Source of the DNA: Bradyrhizobium symbiodeficiens
Lineage (GTDB): Bacteria; Pseudomonadota; Alphaproteobacteria; Rhizobiales; Xanthobacteraceae
Assembly: GCF_002266465.3 (NCBI RefSeq)
Contig: NZ_CP029427.2
Coordinates: 1,738,501 to 1,802,500 of the forward strand
Reading direction: 5' to 3'
DNA: 64,000 nt
Shown here: positions 8,867-20,500 of the stretch, one piece after another
How the letters are laid out: each line of letters starts with the position of its first letter
Numbering within the stretch: position 1 is the stretch's first letter
Translations under genes and position numbers: made by a program
The notes under the pieces: generated by a model
What the model saw: only the letters and a program-made list of their open reading frames with translations
Told to the model about the DNA's origin: nothing
Database searches by the model: none

Positions 8867-9773
8867 ATGATCGCCTTCATTGACGATCATCGTGGGGCGC
8901 ATGGGGTCGAGCCGATCTGCAAGGTGTTGCCGGTGGCCCCCTCGACCTACCACGCCCATGTGGCCAAACGGCGCGACCCGGCCAAGCTGTCGGCGCGCGC
9001 CAGGCAGGATGTCAGGCTGAAGATCGAGGTCCGGCGCGTGTTCGATGAGAACTTCTCCGTCTACGGCGTGCGCAAGGTCTGGCGGCAGCTCAAGCGCGAA
9101 GGCTTCGATGTTGCCCGTTGCACCGTGTCGCGACTGATGAGGGACATGGGTTTGCAAGGTGTTATCCGCGGCAAGACGGTCAAAACCACGATCAGCGACA
9201 GGCCGCGCCATGCCCGCTGGATCACGTCAACCGCCAGTTCAAGGCGCCAAGGCCGAACGTCCTCTGGCTCTCCGACTTCACCTATGTCGCGACCTGGACG
9301 GGCTTTGTCTACGTCGCCTTTGTGATCGACGCCTATGCCCGCAGGATCGTGGGCTGGCGAGCCTCGCGCACGGCGCATGCAGGCTTTGTGCTCGATGCGC
9401 TGGAGTAGGCATTGCACGATCGACGACCGGTCCATCGCGGCGGGCTCGTGCACCACAGCGACAGGGGGCAGCCAATACGTCTCTATCAAATACACCGAAC
9501 GCCTGGCTGAAGCAGGCGTCGAGCCTTCTGTCGGCAGCGTCGGAGATTCCCTATGACAATGCCCTCGCCGAAACCATCAACGGGCTCTACAAGGCCGAGG
9601 TGATCCATCGGCGCGGACCATGGCGCAGCTTCGAGGCCGTCGAGTTCGCGACGCTGGAATGGGTCGACTGGTTCAACAACCGGCGGCTCCTGGAGCCCAT
9701 CGGCAACATACCGCCGGCCGAAGCCGAGCAACGCTACTACACCATGCTGGAACAGCCGGCCATGGCGGCATAA
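8867..9773 (+). pseudogene. orfB (DDE transposase) of IS3 copy 1, multiply broken
   Basis: The ATG at 8867 opens a normal OrfB start (MIAFIDDHRG, VLPVAPSTYHAHVAKR, VYGVRKVWRQL). The frame then shifts near 9205. The first catalytic region WLSDFTYVATWTGFVYVAF lies in another frame, followed by a stop at 9406-9408 where CAG would be expected, another shift near 9470, and a third near 9550. The last part (YDNALAETINGLYKAEVIHR, then WVDWFNNRRL) reaches the TAA at 9771. With at least three frameshifts and a stop it is dead. Confidence 0.85.
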
Positions 9774-9786
9774 CTTAAACCAAATG

Positions 9787-9812
9787 GCCTCCGGCAAACC
9801 CGGGGCGGTTCA
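9787..9812 (-). repeat. Right terminal inverted repeat of IS3 copy 1
   Basis: The reverse complement of these 26 bases equals the left end at 8452-8477. This end is missing from the second copy of the element, which is truncated before it. Confidence 0.9.
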
Positions 9813-10069
9813 GCGGCGCGGCTTCCACACCCCTAACTGATGATATGGCTCGATGTCGGATGCTCTGTTTCTGCCTCCGTTGTGAGATGCCACATCTTCG
9901 ATCACGTTCCAGCGTCAAGACTCGATCGGCCGTCTCACGAATGCCCGCGGCCGCGCTCCATACCGTCCGCAAGCCACGATGAAGCTGATAGCCATGAGGA
10001 AAGACTGTTGCCGAGACAAAACGCGGCACGCCAGCCTCGACGACCGGCGTGCTGACAGCACCTTAGACG

Positions 10070-12367
10070 TTAATGCGTATATCCATACTGTGAGTAGTGC
10101 TTATTGACGTAATAGCTACGATTCTCGGCGTCGTACTTATAGAGCTTGTCCATGTCTACTTTGTTCAGGATTACGCCGAGAGTATTCTCCAAGATACCGG
10201 GTGCCCGGCCAAGCGCATGCTCGACAACGTCGATTTTCGTGGCGCCCCATTCGACGACAAACAAATATGCATCGATCAGATGGGTGGTGGCCTGTGCGTC
10301 GATCACGGGCGCAAGAGGCGGCAAGTCCACGATGATGTAGGCGTATTCACCGCGCAGCTTATCGATCAAGGTCTTGGTGACCTGTGCGCTCATGATCTCG
10401 TTGCTTTGAGCGAAAAGGCCGTTTGTAATCGTAGGTAGGAAAGAGAGATACTTCGACTGATCCGTCCAAACCGCATCCGCGAGTGGTGCTCTTCCCGAGA
10501 TAACGTCAAGGAAACCGATCTTCGCATTCGGCGCCAATGTGCGCGTGATTGCCGGGTTTCGAAGATCGAAGTCCAGGAGCATGACCTTTGCCCCGGCTGA
10601 GGCGATCGTAAGCGCAAGGGAGGCCGCAACGGTGGATTTCCCTTCTCTCGGGAGCGACGACGTCATGCCGATTACCTTGGCGCCTTTGCCCGGACAGTTG
10701 AGGTCTATCGACAATTTTATCGTGCGCATCGCCTCTGCGTGGCTCGAAAGAGGAGCGTCAACGCTGGCCCAAGCAGGCCCTTTCGATCGCGTCAGGCAAC
10801 GTTCGCTCTCTGGAGGGCGCGGCCGCGCTGGGCAATCATCCATCTCCTCTTTCCAGAGTGGAACTGGCGTGATGCAATCCTTCTGAAGTTGTCGCTCAAT
10901 CTGGCTGACGCTGCGGAATACGTTGTCGGTAAACTCACGAAAAAAAGCGATCGCGCATCCAAGAGCTACGCCAACTCCGAGAATTCCCGCCAGTATCTTT
11001 AGAGTCGATTTGAATTCTCGATCCAGGGCAGGGGCTGCACGGGTGATAACCCTTGCCTCTGTGACTGGAAAAGATTTCTGTTCAACTGATTCCAAATACC
11101 GCTTGTTCAGATTTTCGTACAGTTCCTTTGTGCTCGTTGCCGCACTCTCAAGTTCGCGCAACCTAACCTGATTGCGGTTGGACGCCTCCGACTGAGAAAC
11201 TGCCTGAGCAACCTGCGAATCGAGGCTCTTCTCCCTGCGAACCGCGAGGTCGTAGTCGCTCTTGAAGGCTTCACCGACTCGGCGAAGCTCGTCTATCATG
11301 GCCGATCGAACCTGCATGGCCTGACTGTGCAGATTGATGACCGCCAAATGGTCGCTTCCGAACTTGGTTGACCACTCTTTTTCCCTGGTGGTCAGGTCGA
11401 TAAGCTGAGCTCGCAATTTCGCCACCGTGTCGTTGATTGGGACGTCGGTGACGAGAGCATTGGTGTTGTCTGATGCCAGTGCAGACTGGACCACAGCATT
11501 GACGCGTTCAAGTCGGGCTTTCGCCTCGGACGATTGTCCTCGCGCCGCCAATAGCTGGCTATTGACCTCCGCGAGCTGCTGCTCGCTCATCAGCCGCCCA
11601 CCGGTGTCTACAATGTTATTGTTTGCCTTGAACTCCACAACGGCGCGTTGGGCAGCCAAAGTCTGTTGGAGCATGTCCTTGACGCGCCCTTCCAGCCAGG
11701 TGCTTACTTGCCGCGTCGCCTGGAATTTTGAATCGAGCTGATCGGCGATGTAGGAGTCTGCAAACGCATTCGCGTATTGCGCAGATTGCTCGGCACTGCG
11801 GCTCTCGTAGTTGATCTCGATAATCCAAGCAATGCCAAGGCGCTTCACCGTGAGATGCTTCTGCATGACCGCGAGCAGTTGCCTGGTGTATTCAAACTCC
11901 GTCGGCTGCTTTGACGACCCAAAAAAGCCAGCCTGCTGAGGCGGGATGTTGTCAGTTAGGCGAAGCTTCTTGATGACCTCAAGCGCGATCTTTTCAGACT
12001 TGAGGATCTCGAGTTGGCTCTCAACCGCCGATGACGAGTCGATGATCAATTCGCCGGCCGGCTGAAACAGCTGAAACTTGGCTGTGTCGATACCCACTGT
12101 GGCCGTTGCCTTGTAAACCGGGGGAGCAAACAGGGCATAGAGACCTGCGGCACTCACAGCCAGCACAACGGTGCAACCCAGCACCCACGCCTGGCGGCGC
12201 AGAAATCCAAGCACCATCGGGATGTATTGAGCTGGTTGATTTGAGCCAGCAGGTAGGCCGTTGGCGTCCGAGTCAAAGGAGGAAAGCTGATGACCTTTGT
12301 TTACATGAAGCATGAAACAATCCAAATTAACTACGGAATGACCGATATAAGATTTAAACAGTAACAT
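10070..12367 (-). CDS. Polysaccharide co-polymerase with fused tyrosine autokinase (Wzc/ExoP type)
   Basis: This 765-residue inner-membrane protein would set chain length and couple polymerisation to export. The N-terminal Wzz domain starts with a membrane helix near residues 67-90, has a long coiled-coil periplasmic part and returns through a second helix near residue 465. The cytoplasmic BY-kinase domain has a Walker A motif (SSLPREGKST, about residues 570-579) and Walker A' (VMLLDFDLRNP). A tyrosine-rich tail within residues 745-764 (YKYDAENRSYY, then HYSQYGY) is the usual autophosphorylation cluster. The first ATG at 12367 has AGAGG upstream; an in-frame ATG at 12313 is an alternative. 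It is divergent from the polymerase gene, so the ~215-bp spacer probably holds both promoters. Confidence 0.88.
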   Translation of the reverse strand: MLLFKSYIGHSVVNLDCFMLHVNKGHQLSSFDSDANGLPAGSNQPAQYIPMVLGFLRRQAWVLGCTVVLAVSAAGLYALFAPPVYKATATVGIDTAKFQLFQPAGELIIDSSSAVESQLEILKSEKIALEVIKKLRLTDNIPPQQAGFFGSSKQPTEFEYTRQLLAVMQKHLTVKRLGIAWIIEINYESRSAEQSAQYANAFADSYIADQLDSKFQATRQVSTWLEGRVKDMLQQTLAAQRAVVEFKANNNIVDTGGRLMSEQQLAEVNSQLLAARGQSSEAKARLERVNAVVQSALASDNTNALVTDVPINDTVAKLRAQLIDLTTREKEWSTKFGSDHLAVINLHSQAMQVRSAMIDELRRVGEAFKSDYDLAVRREKSLDSQVAQAVSQSEASNRNQVRLRELESAATSTKELYENLNKRYLESVEQKSFPVTEARVITRAAPALDREFKSTLKILAGILGVGVALGCAIAFFREFTDNVFRSVSQIERQLQKDCITPVPLWKEEMDDCPARPRPPESERCLTRSKGPAWASVDAPLSSHAEAMRTIKLSIDLNCPGKGAKVIGMTSSLPREGKSTVAASLALTIASAGAKVMLLDFDLRNPAITRTLAPNAKIGFLDVISGRAPLADAVWTDQSKYLSFLPTITNGLFAQSNEIMSAQVTKTLIDKLRGEYAYIIVDLPPLAPVIDAQATTHLIDAYLFVVEWGATKIDVVEHALGRAPGILENTLGVILNKVDMDKLYKYDAENRSYYVNKHYSQYGYTH

Positions 12368-12582
12368 GGCTGCAGCGCCTCTGCCACGAGGAACCCGCAG
12401 TTTTCAGGCTTAATCGCTGGTGTCTTCGATTAAAGTTAAGGCGTTGAAGGACTGTCGCAATTCCCTAAATGGTTGAATCTGAACCCGATGCGGCTTAAAG
12501 CCATGGGGTCTCTTTAATTCAGTGGTTGAGCGGCTTGCTGAGCACGCTTCAACCGGAACAAAAGCATTTCAGGAACTCTGCA

Positions 12583-13932
12583 ATGTCCAAATTCGCGGCG
12601 CGGCAACGGGGCGTTGTTGTCGATGGAATATTCCCGTTTAGGGAGAGTTCGCCGTTCCGGTCTCCTCCGACCGCCGCCGAGGTGCATGCGACGCCTGCTG
12701 CTTTGCGGATGTTGCTCGGTATCTGTCTAATTTTCTCATTTCCCGCTTTTACGATTCAGTTGGCGCTGAACATGGCGACCGGCCAGTGGGTTGGCTCGCC
12801 CATCCTACAGGCGATGACGCTTTTCACCGAGCTACTGGTCTTCTGCGCTATCCTTGGATCGCAGAGGACAAGATCGCTGGTCTTTCAGTGTTGGCCGATC
12901 CTGGCGCTGATTATGTTTGCGTTCGTCTCGGCGATTTGGTCCCAAAACCGGGCCGCAACGATTCAAACTGCGAATACCTACATGACGACAGCGTTGCTCG
13001 GATTGGTGATCGTCGGGCTGTTGCCGGGATTTCAATCCATCAAATTCGTTGTCAGGATTATGGCGGTTGGATGCCTGTTGAGTATCCTGTGGGTCGTCCT
13101 ATTTCCCGAAACGGCCATTCACCAACTGAGCGACCCGTACCAAACCGTTCATGCCGGTCTCTGGCGCGGTGTATTCAGTCACAAACAAGGTCTGGGATAC
13201 TTTTCCGGGCTGACGATAGGACTGTTGTTATTCTACCGCACGTCCATATTCCCGGCGCCAGTATGGGCTTTTTTTCTGATCTGCAGCATCGTCTGCCTAA
13301 TCGGTTCGGGGTCCGCGACCGGGATGGTGGCTGCGGTGATAGCGCCTGCGTTTTTATTCATGGCATACTTCATTGCCCGTTTGCCACTTCCGTTCCGCCA
13401 ACCGATGATCGTGAAGTTCGCGATTGGTGTGGCCATCATCGGGCTCGCCTTTCGGCTAGGCATTCTCAATTATGTAATTGTCCAGATTCTCGGAAAGTCC
13501 ACGGATCTTACAGGTCGGGCCGATTTCTGGCCGATAATCCTGCAAAATTTCTATGCCTCGGGTCATAGTTTCCTTGGCGGTGGTTTTGGAGCAAAGATTG
13601 CGGCGGACATGTCGGAGTGGAGCGTCGACAATGGATACGTCGATAAGTTTCTGGAGTTTGGTTACCTGATCACTCCTGTGATTTTTGGGATATTCGTTCT
13701 GATCCTCTGGAAAGGGATCCGCCTGGTGGTTGCTAATCCTGGCGGTCAGACGTCAGCTAATATTTTCCCCTTTGCAGTTTGGTGCGTTACGCTCATCCTC
13801 AACATTACCGAAAGCAATTTCATGACGAAGTGCCTGAGCACGGTACTGACGTCAGTAGCTGTGGGGCTCATAGTCCAGCAGGCTCAGTTATCTTGGCGAA
13901 GGCAGCGGGTCCAGTTTCGCCGCGTCGATTGA
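12583..13932 (+). CDS. Wzy/O-antigen ligase-like polymerase
   Basis: The ~449-residue product has ten or more hydrophobic helices and the layout of O-antigen ligase/polymerase family (Wzy_C) proteins such as ExoQ. The long periplasmic loop contains the family-like LWRGVFSHKQGLGYFSGLTI, with conserved Arg, His and Lys, and LTGRADFWP, which resembles the family's TGR motif. It probably joins flipped repeat units into the polymer at the periplasmic face. The frame is open from TTG 12526, but ATG 12583 is preferred because AGGAAC lies eight bases upstream. It is divergent from the Wzc-like kinase, its functional partner. Confidence 0.8.
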   Translation: MSKFAARQRGVVVDGIFPFRESSPFRSPPTAAEVHATPAALRMLLGICLIFSFPAFTIQLALNMATGQWVGSPILQAMTLFTELLVFCAILGSQRTRSLVFQCWPILALIMFAFVSAIWSQNRAATIQTANTYMTTALLGLVIVGLLPGFQSIKFVVRIMAVGCLLSILWVVLFPETAIHQLSDPYQTVHAGLWRGVFSHKQGLGYFSGLTIGLLLFYRTSIFPAPVWAFFLICSIVCLIGSGSATGMVAAVIAPAFLFMAYFIARLPLPFRQPMIVKFAIGVAIIGLAFRLGILNYVIVQILGKSTDLTGRADFWPIILQNFYASGHSFLGGGFGAKIAADMSEWSVDNGYVDKFLEFGYLITPVIFGIFVLILWKGIRLVVANPGGQTSANIFPFAVWCVTLILNITESNFMTKCLSTVLTSVAVGLIVQQAQLSWRRQRVQFRRVD

Positions 13933-14558
13933 CATTGGACGATCCGTACCAGCTTCAGCCGGCCCCTTTGGACCGGTTCGTAATCGTGATTGGGCGCCCG
14001 GCTTCGCTTCGGGAGATCGGTGTTTCCTCCAGTTTTGCCGCCTTTGGCGTTCCGTTATTTAGCTCCTCAGTTCGATTCTGGAGAAAAAATCTCCAATTCA
14101 TGAAAATCGGTTGTCTCCGGGCGTTCGGAGTTCGCGGTTTCATTCTGACAGCATTTAAATTGGTATTATGGTAAGGTTAGTTGCTCGATCGGGAGCGAAA
14201 TCGTCACACTTTGGACAATTCCGGTTCCCAACGCTGCCGCAATAGGCAATTAACCATGTTGGTGTACTGACGCTGGGGAGCGCAGGCAGTCGATCAATTT
14301 AGCTTGGTGGGTTTTGGATAAAGGGGGCGGCGGCGTGCTCAATTTAACGAGCGTTGTGGCATTTAAATTTAACTGGCTTCCGGGGTGCCGAGCTCGTGGC
14401 GGCGAAATTAAATATTCAATGCCGTCGGTGTCGATTAATCCGCGGATTGGTTTCATAAAACTCTACGATTGTAAAAAGCCGGATCTTCATAGGTTCCCTT
14501 TAGTTGTTCCAACGCTTGAGACGCATCAGAGCGTCAACTGAGCATCGAGGGACTTTAG
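13933..14558 (+). promoter_or_regulatory. Long AT-rich leader upstream of the giant secreted protein
   Basis: These 626 bases hold no convincing gene. The part from about 14160 to 14480 is clearly richer in A and T than its surroundings, with several runs such as ATTTAAATTTAA near 14362. Such DNA is the usual target of H-NS/MucR-like silencers, and an H-NS-type protein is encoded at 27794. GAGGG at 14548-14552 is the ribosome-binding site for the ATG at 14559. No defined operator was recognised. Confidence 0.4.
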
Positions 14559-17500
14559 ATGGCCGTGCAGACAGATCCGCCAGTCATTTTGGCGGCCTCG
14601 CCCGATAATGTCGTCTTCGACAAAGACCCCGGAGCGAGTTATTCCGACGAACTGTTGGTTGTCGGTACTGCTATTCCTAATAGCACGATCACCGTCTACG
14701 ATGGCAGCACGCTTCTTGGTACAGCAACTGCCAACAGCGCTGGCGTCTGGACGTACCAAACGTCTTCACTAACGGACGGAGCGCATAGTTTTACGGCCAC
14801 AGCAACGGTCAGTGGCGTTACGAGTGCTGCGTCGTCGGCTTTCACGCAAACTATTACGGCAGGGATATCCAATTTCTCTCCGTTGACCGACCAATGGTCG
14901 GCACCAATCTTGGTTGGCGGCCAGCAGTACTATGTCGAGAATGCCAATGTTAATGGCAATGCGCCTTGGGCGATCAAACAGCTCGACAGTCATACGCTCA
15001 GGTTTGAGTTGCGCCCCAACGACATTTGGCTGGATAATGACAGTCACCGCAGTGAGATTAGTGGTGGCACGGTCTACTCGGCCACGTCGACGATAGACCT
15101 CTCATACCAGTTTACGGTTCAACCGGGATTTAACGACACGAGCGACAGTCTCGCGTGGCAAATTCTCGGACAATTCCACGCGGACGATAATGACGCGACT
15201 TACCAGTCGATCGAGGGCGGCAGCCCCCCGCTGGCGGTCCATCTCACCGGCGCAAATGGTTACGGTGAGGGCGACTATCTCGCAATCGAGGCGTTCTATG
15301 CGCTCCCGGGGCAAAAGGAATGGACCGCGGCTACTTTGCCCGGCGATCCGCTGAATAGCTATCTTTGGGTATCTTCGGCGCCGATCGTGCGGGGGCAGCC
15401 GATTGACGTCCACATGGAAGTGAATTTCCAGAACAACGCAAACGGCTTCCTGGAGGTTTGGATCAACGGTCAGCAGGTCGTCGACTATCACGGCCCGATC
15501 GGATACGGCGGTGGCGTCTACTGGAAAGAGGGAGTTTACGAAGGTTGGTCCAGCAATCAGACGATCACGGTAGACTATTCTAACACGGTCATCACGGCCA
15601 AGCCTGGCGCGCCGCTCATCTTGACCGATGTGGTGAATGGCAACCAGGTCATGTTGGGTGGTACATCCCAAGCCAATAGCGTCGTTTCAATCTATGATGG
15701 ATCTACCAAGCTTGGAACGGCGACGGCGTCGTCCAATGGTTCTTGGTTTTACCAGACCAGCGCGCTGTCGATTGGAAGCCATAACCTCACCGCGACAGCA
15801 ACCGATAGTGCGGGAAATGTCGGACAGGCATCTGCGATTGCGAGTGCAACAATAGCAGCGCTCACTGCTCCGATTATCACGAAGGTCGCCACGTCTGCCC
15901 CAAGCGGCGCGACGGTTACCGGAACCAAGATCACTTTCACGCTGACGATGAATTCGGTCGTGTCGGTGACGGGAACTCCGACGCTGCTGCTGAACGACGG
16001 CGGCACCGCCGTTTACAGCGCAGGATCTGGCTCCAACACTCTGACATTCACTTACACTGTCGGAGCAAACGACAGCAGCGTTAAGGGTCTTGCGATCGTC
16101 GGCGCTGACCTGCCGAATGGGGCGACCATCAAGGACGGCAACGGAATCGCGGCTCTCCTCACCGGTGCCTCCGTCCAATTTCCCGGAGTTACTATCGACG
16201 CGCAACCGGTCAAGACGCCGGTTTTCGGCGATCCTGTGGACAATGGCAATGGTACATTTACGTTTACCGGAACCGCAGGGGCCAATACGACCGTCTATTT
16301 CTCGACGCCATATGGCGTCGCGCTCGGAAGCGCTGCCGTTGACAGTACAGGTCACTGGACCTTTACGAGTCCTACTTTCGCCGGCAACACGTGGAATAGC
16401 ATCCAGGCATACAACGTTAATTCGCTTGGAAATGTGAGTGCGATTGGTGTCGAGAATGGAGCGGGGTTCGGCAGCAGTTCGAACTTGCCTCCTTCTCCGA
16501 TCATCACCGGCAATGCGTTGGTTGGGAGTACTGTTACTCTCTACGGCATGGTGACGCCCGGCTACTCGATCACCAAGGTTACCATTTTTGACGGCACCAC
16601 GCAGATCGGCACCGCTACGATAAATAGCGACAACAGTTGGTCGTTCTCGACGAGCACCTTGGCGAACGGCGTTCACAATTTTACTGCCAAAGTGACGAAT
16701 GCGTCAGGTACCAGCGCGGGCTCAATTCCGGATTTGATCACCGTTGGGACATTGACGACTGGCACTGATACGACGGCACCGACGGTCGCCTCCTTGGTCG
16801 CGGCCGGCAACGGGGTCACGGCCGGTACAGGCACCATCGGCGTTGGAAGCGTCGTGACGTTGACCATGAACCTGAGCGAGGCGGTGACGGTGGCGGGCGG
16901 CACGCCGACGCTGACGCTGAACAACGGCGGCACGGCGACATATGCCGGCGGCTCGGGCAGCAATGCACTGACCTTCAGCTACACGGTGGCGGCTGGCCAG
17001 AACACGTCCGACCTCGCGGTGACGGCCTTCAACCTGAACGCCGCGACCGTCAAGGATAGCGCAGGCAACGCTGCCAGCCTGGCCGGCGCCGTGACCAATC
17101 CATCGGGCACGCTGCAGATCGACACGACCGCGCCGACGGTGTCCTCGGTAGCTGCGTCGGGCACCGGGATCACCTCGGGCAGCGGCACCCTCGGCTCCGG
17201 CAAGGTCGTGACGTTGACCGTGAACCTGAGCGAGGCGGTGACGGTGGCGGGCGGCACGCCGACGCTGACGCTGAACAACGGCGGCACGGCGACATATGCC
17301 GGCGGCTCGGGCAGCAATGCACTGACCTTCAGCTACACGGTGGCGGCTGGCCAGAACACGTCCGACCTCGCGGTGACGGCCTTCAACCTGAACGCCGCGA
17401 CCGTCAAGGATAGCGCAGGCAACGCTGCCAGCCTGGCCGGCGCCGTGACCAATCCATCGGGCACGCTGCAGATCGACACGACCGCGCCGACGGTGTCCTC

Positions 17501-20500
17501 GGTAGCTGCGTCGGGCACCGGGATCACCTCGGGCAGCGGCACCCTCGGCTCCGGCAAGGTCGTGACGTTGACCGTGAACCTGAGCGAGGCGGTGACGGTG
17601 GCGGGCGGCACGCCGACGCTGACGCTGAACAACGGCGGCACGGCGACATATGCCGGCGGCTCGGGCAGCAATGCACTGACCTTCAGCTACACGGTGGCGG
17701 CTGGTCAGAACACGTCCGACCTCGCGGTGACGGCCTTCAACCTGAACGCCGCGACCGTCAAGGGTAGCGCAGGCAACGCTGCCAGCCTGGCCGGCGCCGT
17801 GACCAATCCATCGGGCACGCTGCAGATCGACACGACCGCGCCGACGGTGTCCTCGGTAGCTGCGTCGGGCACCGGGATCACCTCGGGCAGCGGCACCCTC
17901 GGCTCCGGCAAGGTCGTGACGTTGACCGTGAACCTGAGCGAGGCGGTGACGGTGGCGGGCGGCACGCCGACGCTGACGCTGAACAACGGCGGCACGGCGA
18001 CATATGCCGGCGGCTCGGGCAGCAATGCACTGACCTTCAGCTACACGGTGGCGGCTGGCCAGAACACGTCCGACCTCGCGGTGACGGCCTTCAACCTGAA
18101 CGCCGCGACCGTCAAGGATAGCGCAGGCAACGCTGCCAGCCTGGCCGGCGCCGTGACCAATCCATCGGGCACGCTGCAGATCGACACGACCGCGCCGACG
18201 GTGTCCTCGGTAGCTGCGTCGGGCACCGGGATCACCTCGGGCAGCGGCACCCTCGGCTCCGGCAAGGTCGTGACGTTGACCGTGAACCTGAGCGAGGCGG
18301 TGACGGTGGCGGGCGGCACGCCGACGCTGACGCTGAACAACGGCGGCACGGCGACATATGCCGGCGGCTCGGGCAGCAATGCACTGACCTTCAGCTACAC
18401 GGTGGCGGCCGGCCAGAACACGTCCGACCTCGCGGTGACGGCCTTCAACCTGAACGCCGCGACCGTCAAGGGTAGCGCAGGCAACGCTGCCAGCCTGGCC
18501 GGCGCCGTGACCAATCCATCGGGCACGCTGCAGATCGACACGACCGCGCCGACGGTGTCCTCGGTAGCTGCGTCGGGCACCGGGATCACCTCGGGCAGCG
18601 GCACCCTCGGCTCCGGCAAGGTCGTGACGTTGACCGTAAACCTGAGCGAGGCGGTGACGGTGGCGGGCGGCACGCCGACGCTGACGCTGAACAACGGCGG
18701 CACGGCGACATATGCCGGCGGCTCGGGCAGCAATGCACTGACCTTCAGCTACACGGTGGCGGCTGGCCAGAACACGTCCGACCTCGCGGTGACGGCCTTC
18801 AACCTGAACGCCGCGACCGTCAAGGATAGCGCAGGCAACGCTGCCAGCCTGGCCGGCGCCGTGACCAATCCATCGGGCACGCTGCAGATCGACACGACCG
18901 CGCCGACGGTGTCCTCGGTAGCTGCGTCGGGCACCGGGATCACCTCGGGCAGCGGCACCCTCGGCTCCGGCAAGGTCGTGACGTTGACCGTGAACCTGAG
19001 CGAGGCGGTGACGGTGGCGGGCGGCACGCCGACGCTGACGCTGAACAACGGCGGCACGGCGACATATGCCGGCGGCTCGGGCAGCAATGCACTGACCTTC
19101 AGCTACACGGTGGCGGCTGGCCAGAGCACGTCCGACCTCGCGGTGACGGCCTTCAACCTGAACGCCGCGACCGTCAAGGATAGCGCAGGCAACGCTGCCA
19201 GCCTGGCCGGCGCCGTGACCAATCCATCGGGCACGCTGCAGATCGACACGACCGCGCCGACGGTGTCCTCGGTAGCTGCGTCGGGCACCGGGATCACCTC
19301 GGGCAGCGGCACCCTCGGCTCCGGCAAGGTCGTGACGTTGACCGTGAACCTGAGCGAGGCGGTGACGGTGGCGGGCGGCACGCCGACGCTGACGCTGAAC
19401 AACGGCGGCACGGCGACATATGCCGGCGGCTCGGGCAGCAATGCACTGACCTTCAGCTACACGGTGGCGGCGGCTGATCTTCAGGTTTCTGCACTGGCTA
19501 TCACACGGGTAGTTTCCAACGGCGCAACCGTTCTGGATGTGGCCGGAAACGCGGCGAATCTGTTAGGCGCTCTAGCGACTCTTCCCAATCTTTCAGTTGA
19601 TCCTAGCATCACGATCGAGGCGCTCGGATCGACCCGCGTGGTGTTGTTGGGCGGCAATTATCATCTGGACAGCATCGCAACCAGCACGGGGCCGATCCTG
19701 AAATATGCGGGCTCTGCGGTGATCGCAGCGAACTGGGGATCGTGGTCGGTTATCGGCGCCGAACAGGTGACGGGCGGCGGTTACGACGTGGTCTGGAAGG
19801 ATTCTTCGAGCGGGCACTATTCGGTCTGGAGCACGGACAGCTCCGGCAACTTCGTCGCAACGCTCGGCTCCGCTCCCGAGATGCTGAGAAGCGACGCAGC
19901 GCTGAAGGCGCTTGAATCGACGCTGCAGCAGGATCTAAACGGTGACGGCACGATTACAGCACCCGTCGTCGTCGGTGGCGGCAATGGTACGACGATCGAA
20001 GCGCTCGGATCGACCAGTGTGGTGTTGAACGGCGGCAATTATCACTTGAACAGCGTCGGGACCAGCACAGGCCCTATCCTGAAATATGCGGGCTCTAAGG
20101 TGATCGCAGCGAACTGGGGATCGTGGTCGGTTATCGGCGCCGAACAGGTGACGGGCGGCGGTTACGACGTGGTCTGGAAGGATTCTTCGAGCGGGCATTA
20201 TTCGGTCTGGAGCACGGACAGCTCCGGCAACTTCGTCGCAACGCTCGGCTCCGCTCCCGAGATGCTGAGAAGCGACGCAGCGCTGAAGGCGCTTGAATCG
20301 ACGCTGCAGCAGGATCTAAACGGTGACGGCACGATTACAGCACCCGTCGTCGTCGGTGGCGGCAATGGTACGACGATCGAAGCGCTCGGATCGACCAGTG
20401 TGGTGTTGAACGGCGGCAATTATCACTTGAACAGCGTCGGGACCAGCACAGGCCCTATCCTGAAATATGCGGGTTCTGCGGTGATCGCAGCGAACTGGGG

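Larger units (their letters stand above)
8452..9812 (+). mobile_element. IS3-family element, copy 1 (complete ends, inactive)
   Basis: A 1361-bp element is bounded by 26-bp perfect inverted repeats that begin TGAACCGCCCCGGG. It carries the usual overlapping pair: orfA (helix-turn-helix with leucine zipper) and orfB (DDE integrase). Both are broken by frameshifts and a stop, so the element cannot make its own transposase. The bases flanking it show no target-site duplication (CGAGA left, GCGGC right), which suggests rearrangement after insertion. A second copy in opposite orientation at 37898-39111 shares the same disabling mutations. Confidence 0.9.

Noticed and set aside
16673..19441. Seven long minus-strand open frames (~112 residues each) within the 354-bp repeats
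   Set aside because: They repeat with the same period as the plus-strand modules, have no ribosome-binding sites and are the antisense of a repeated coding unit.
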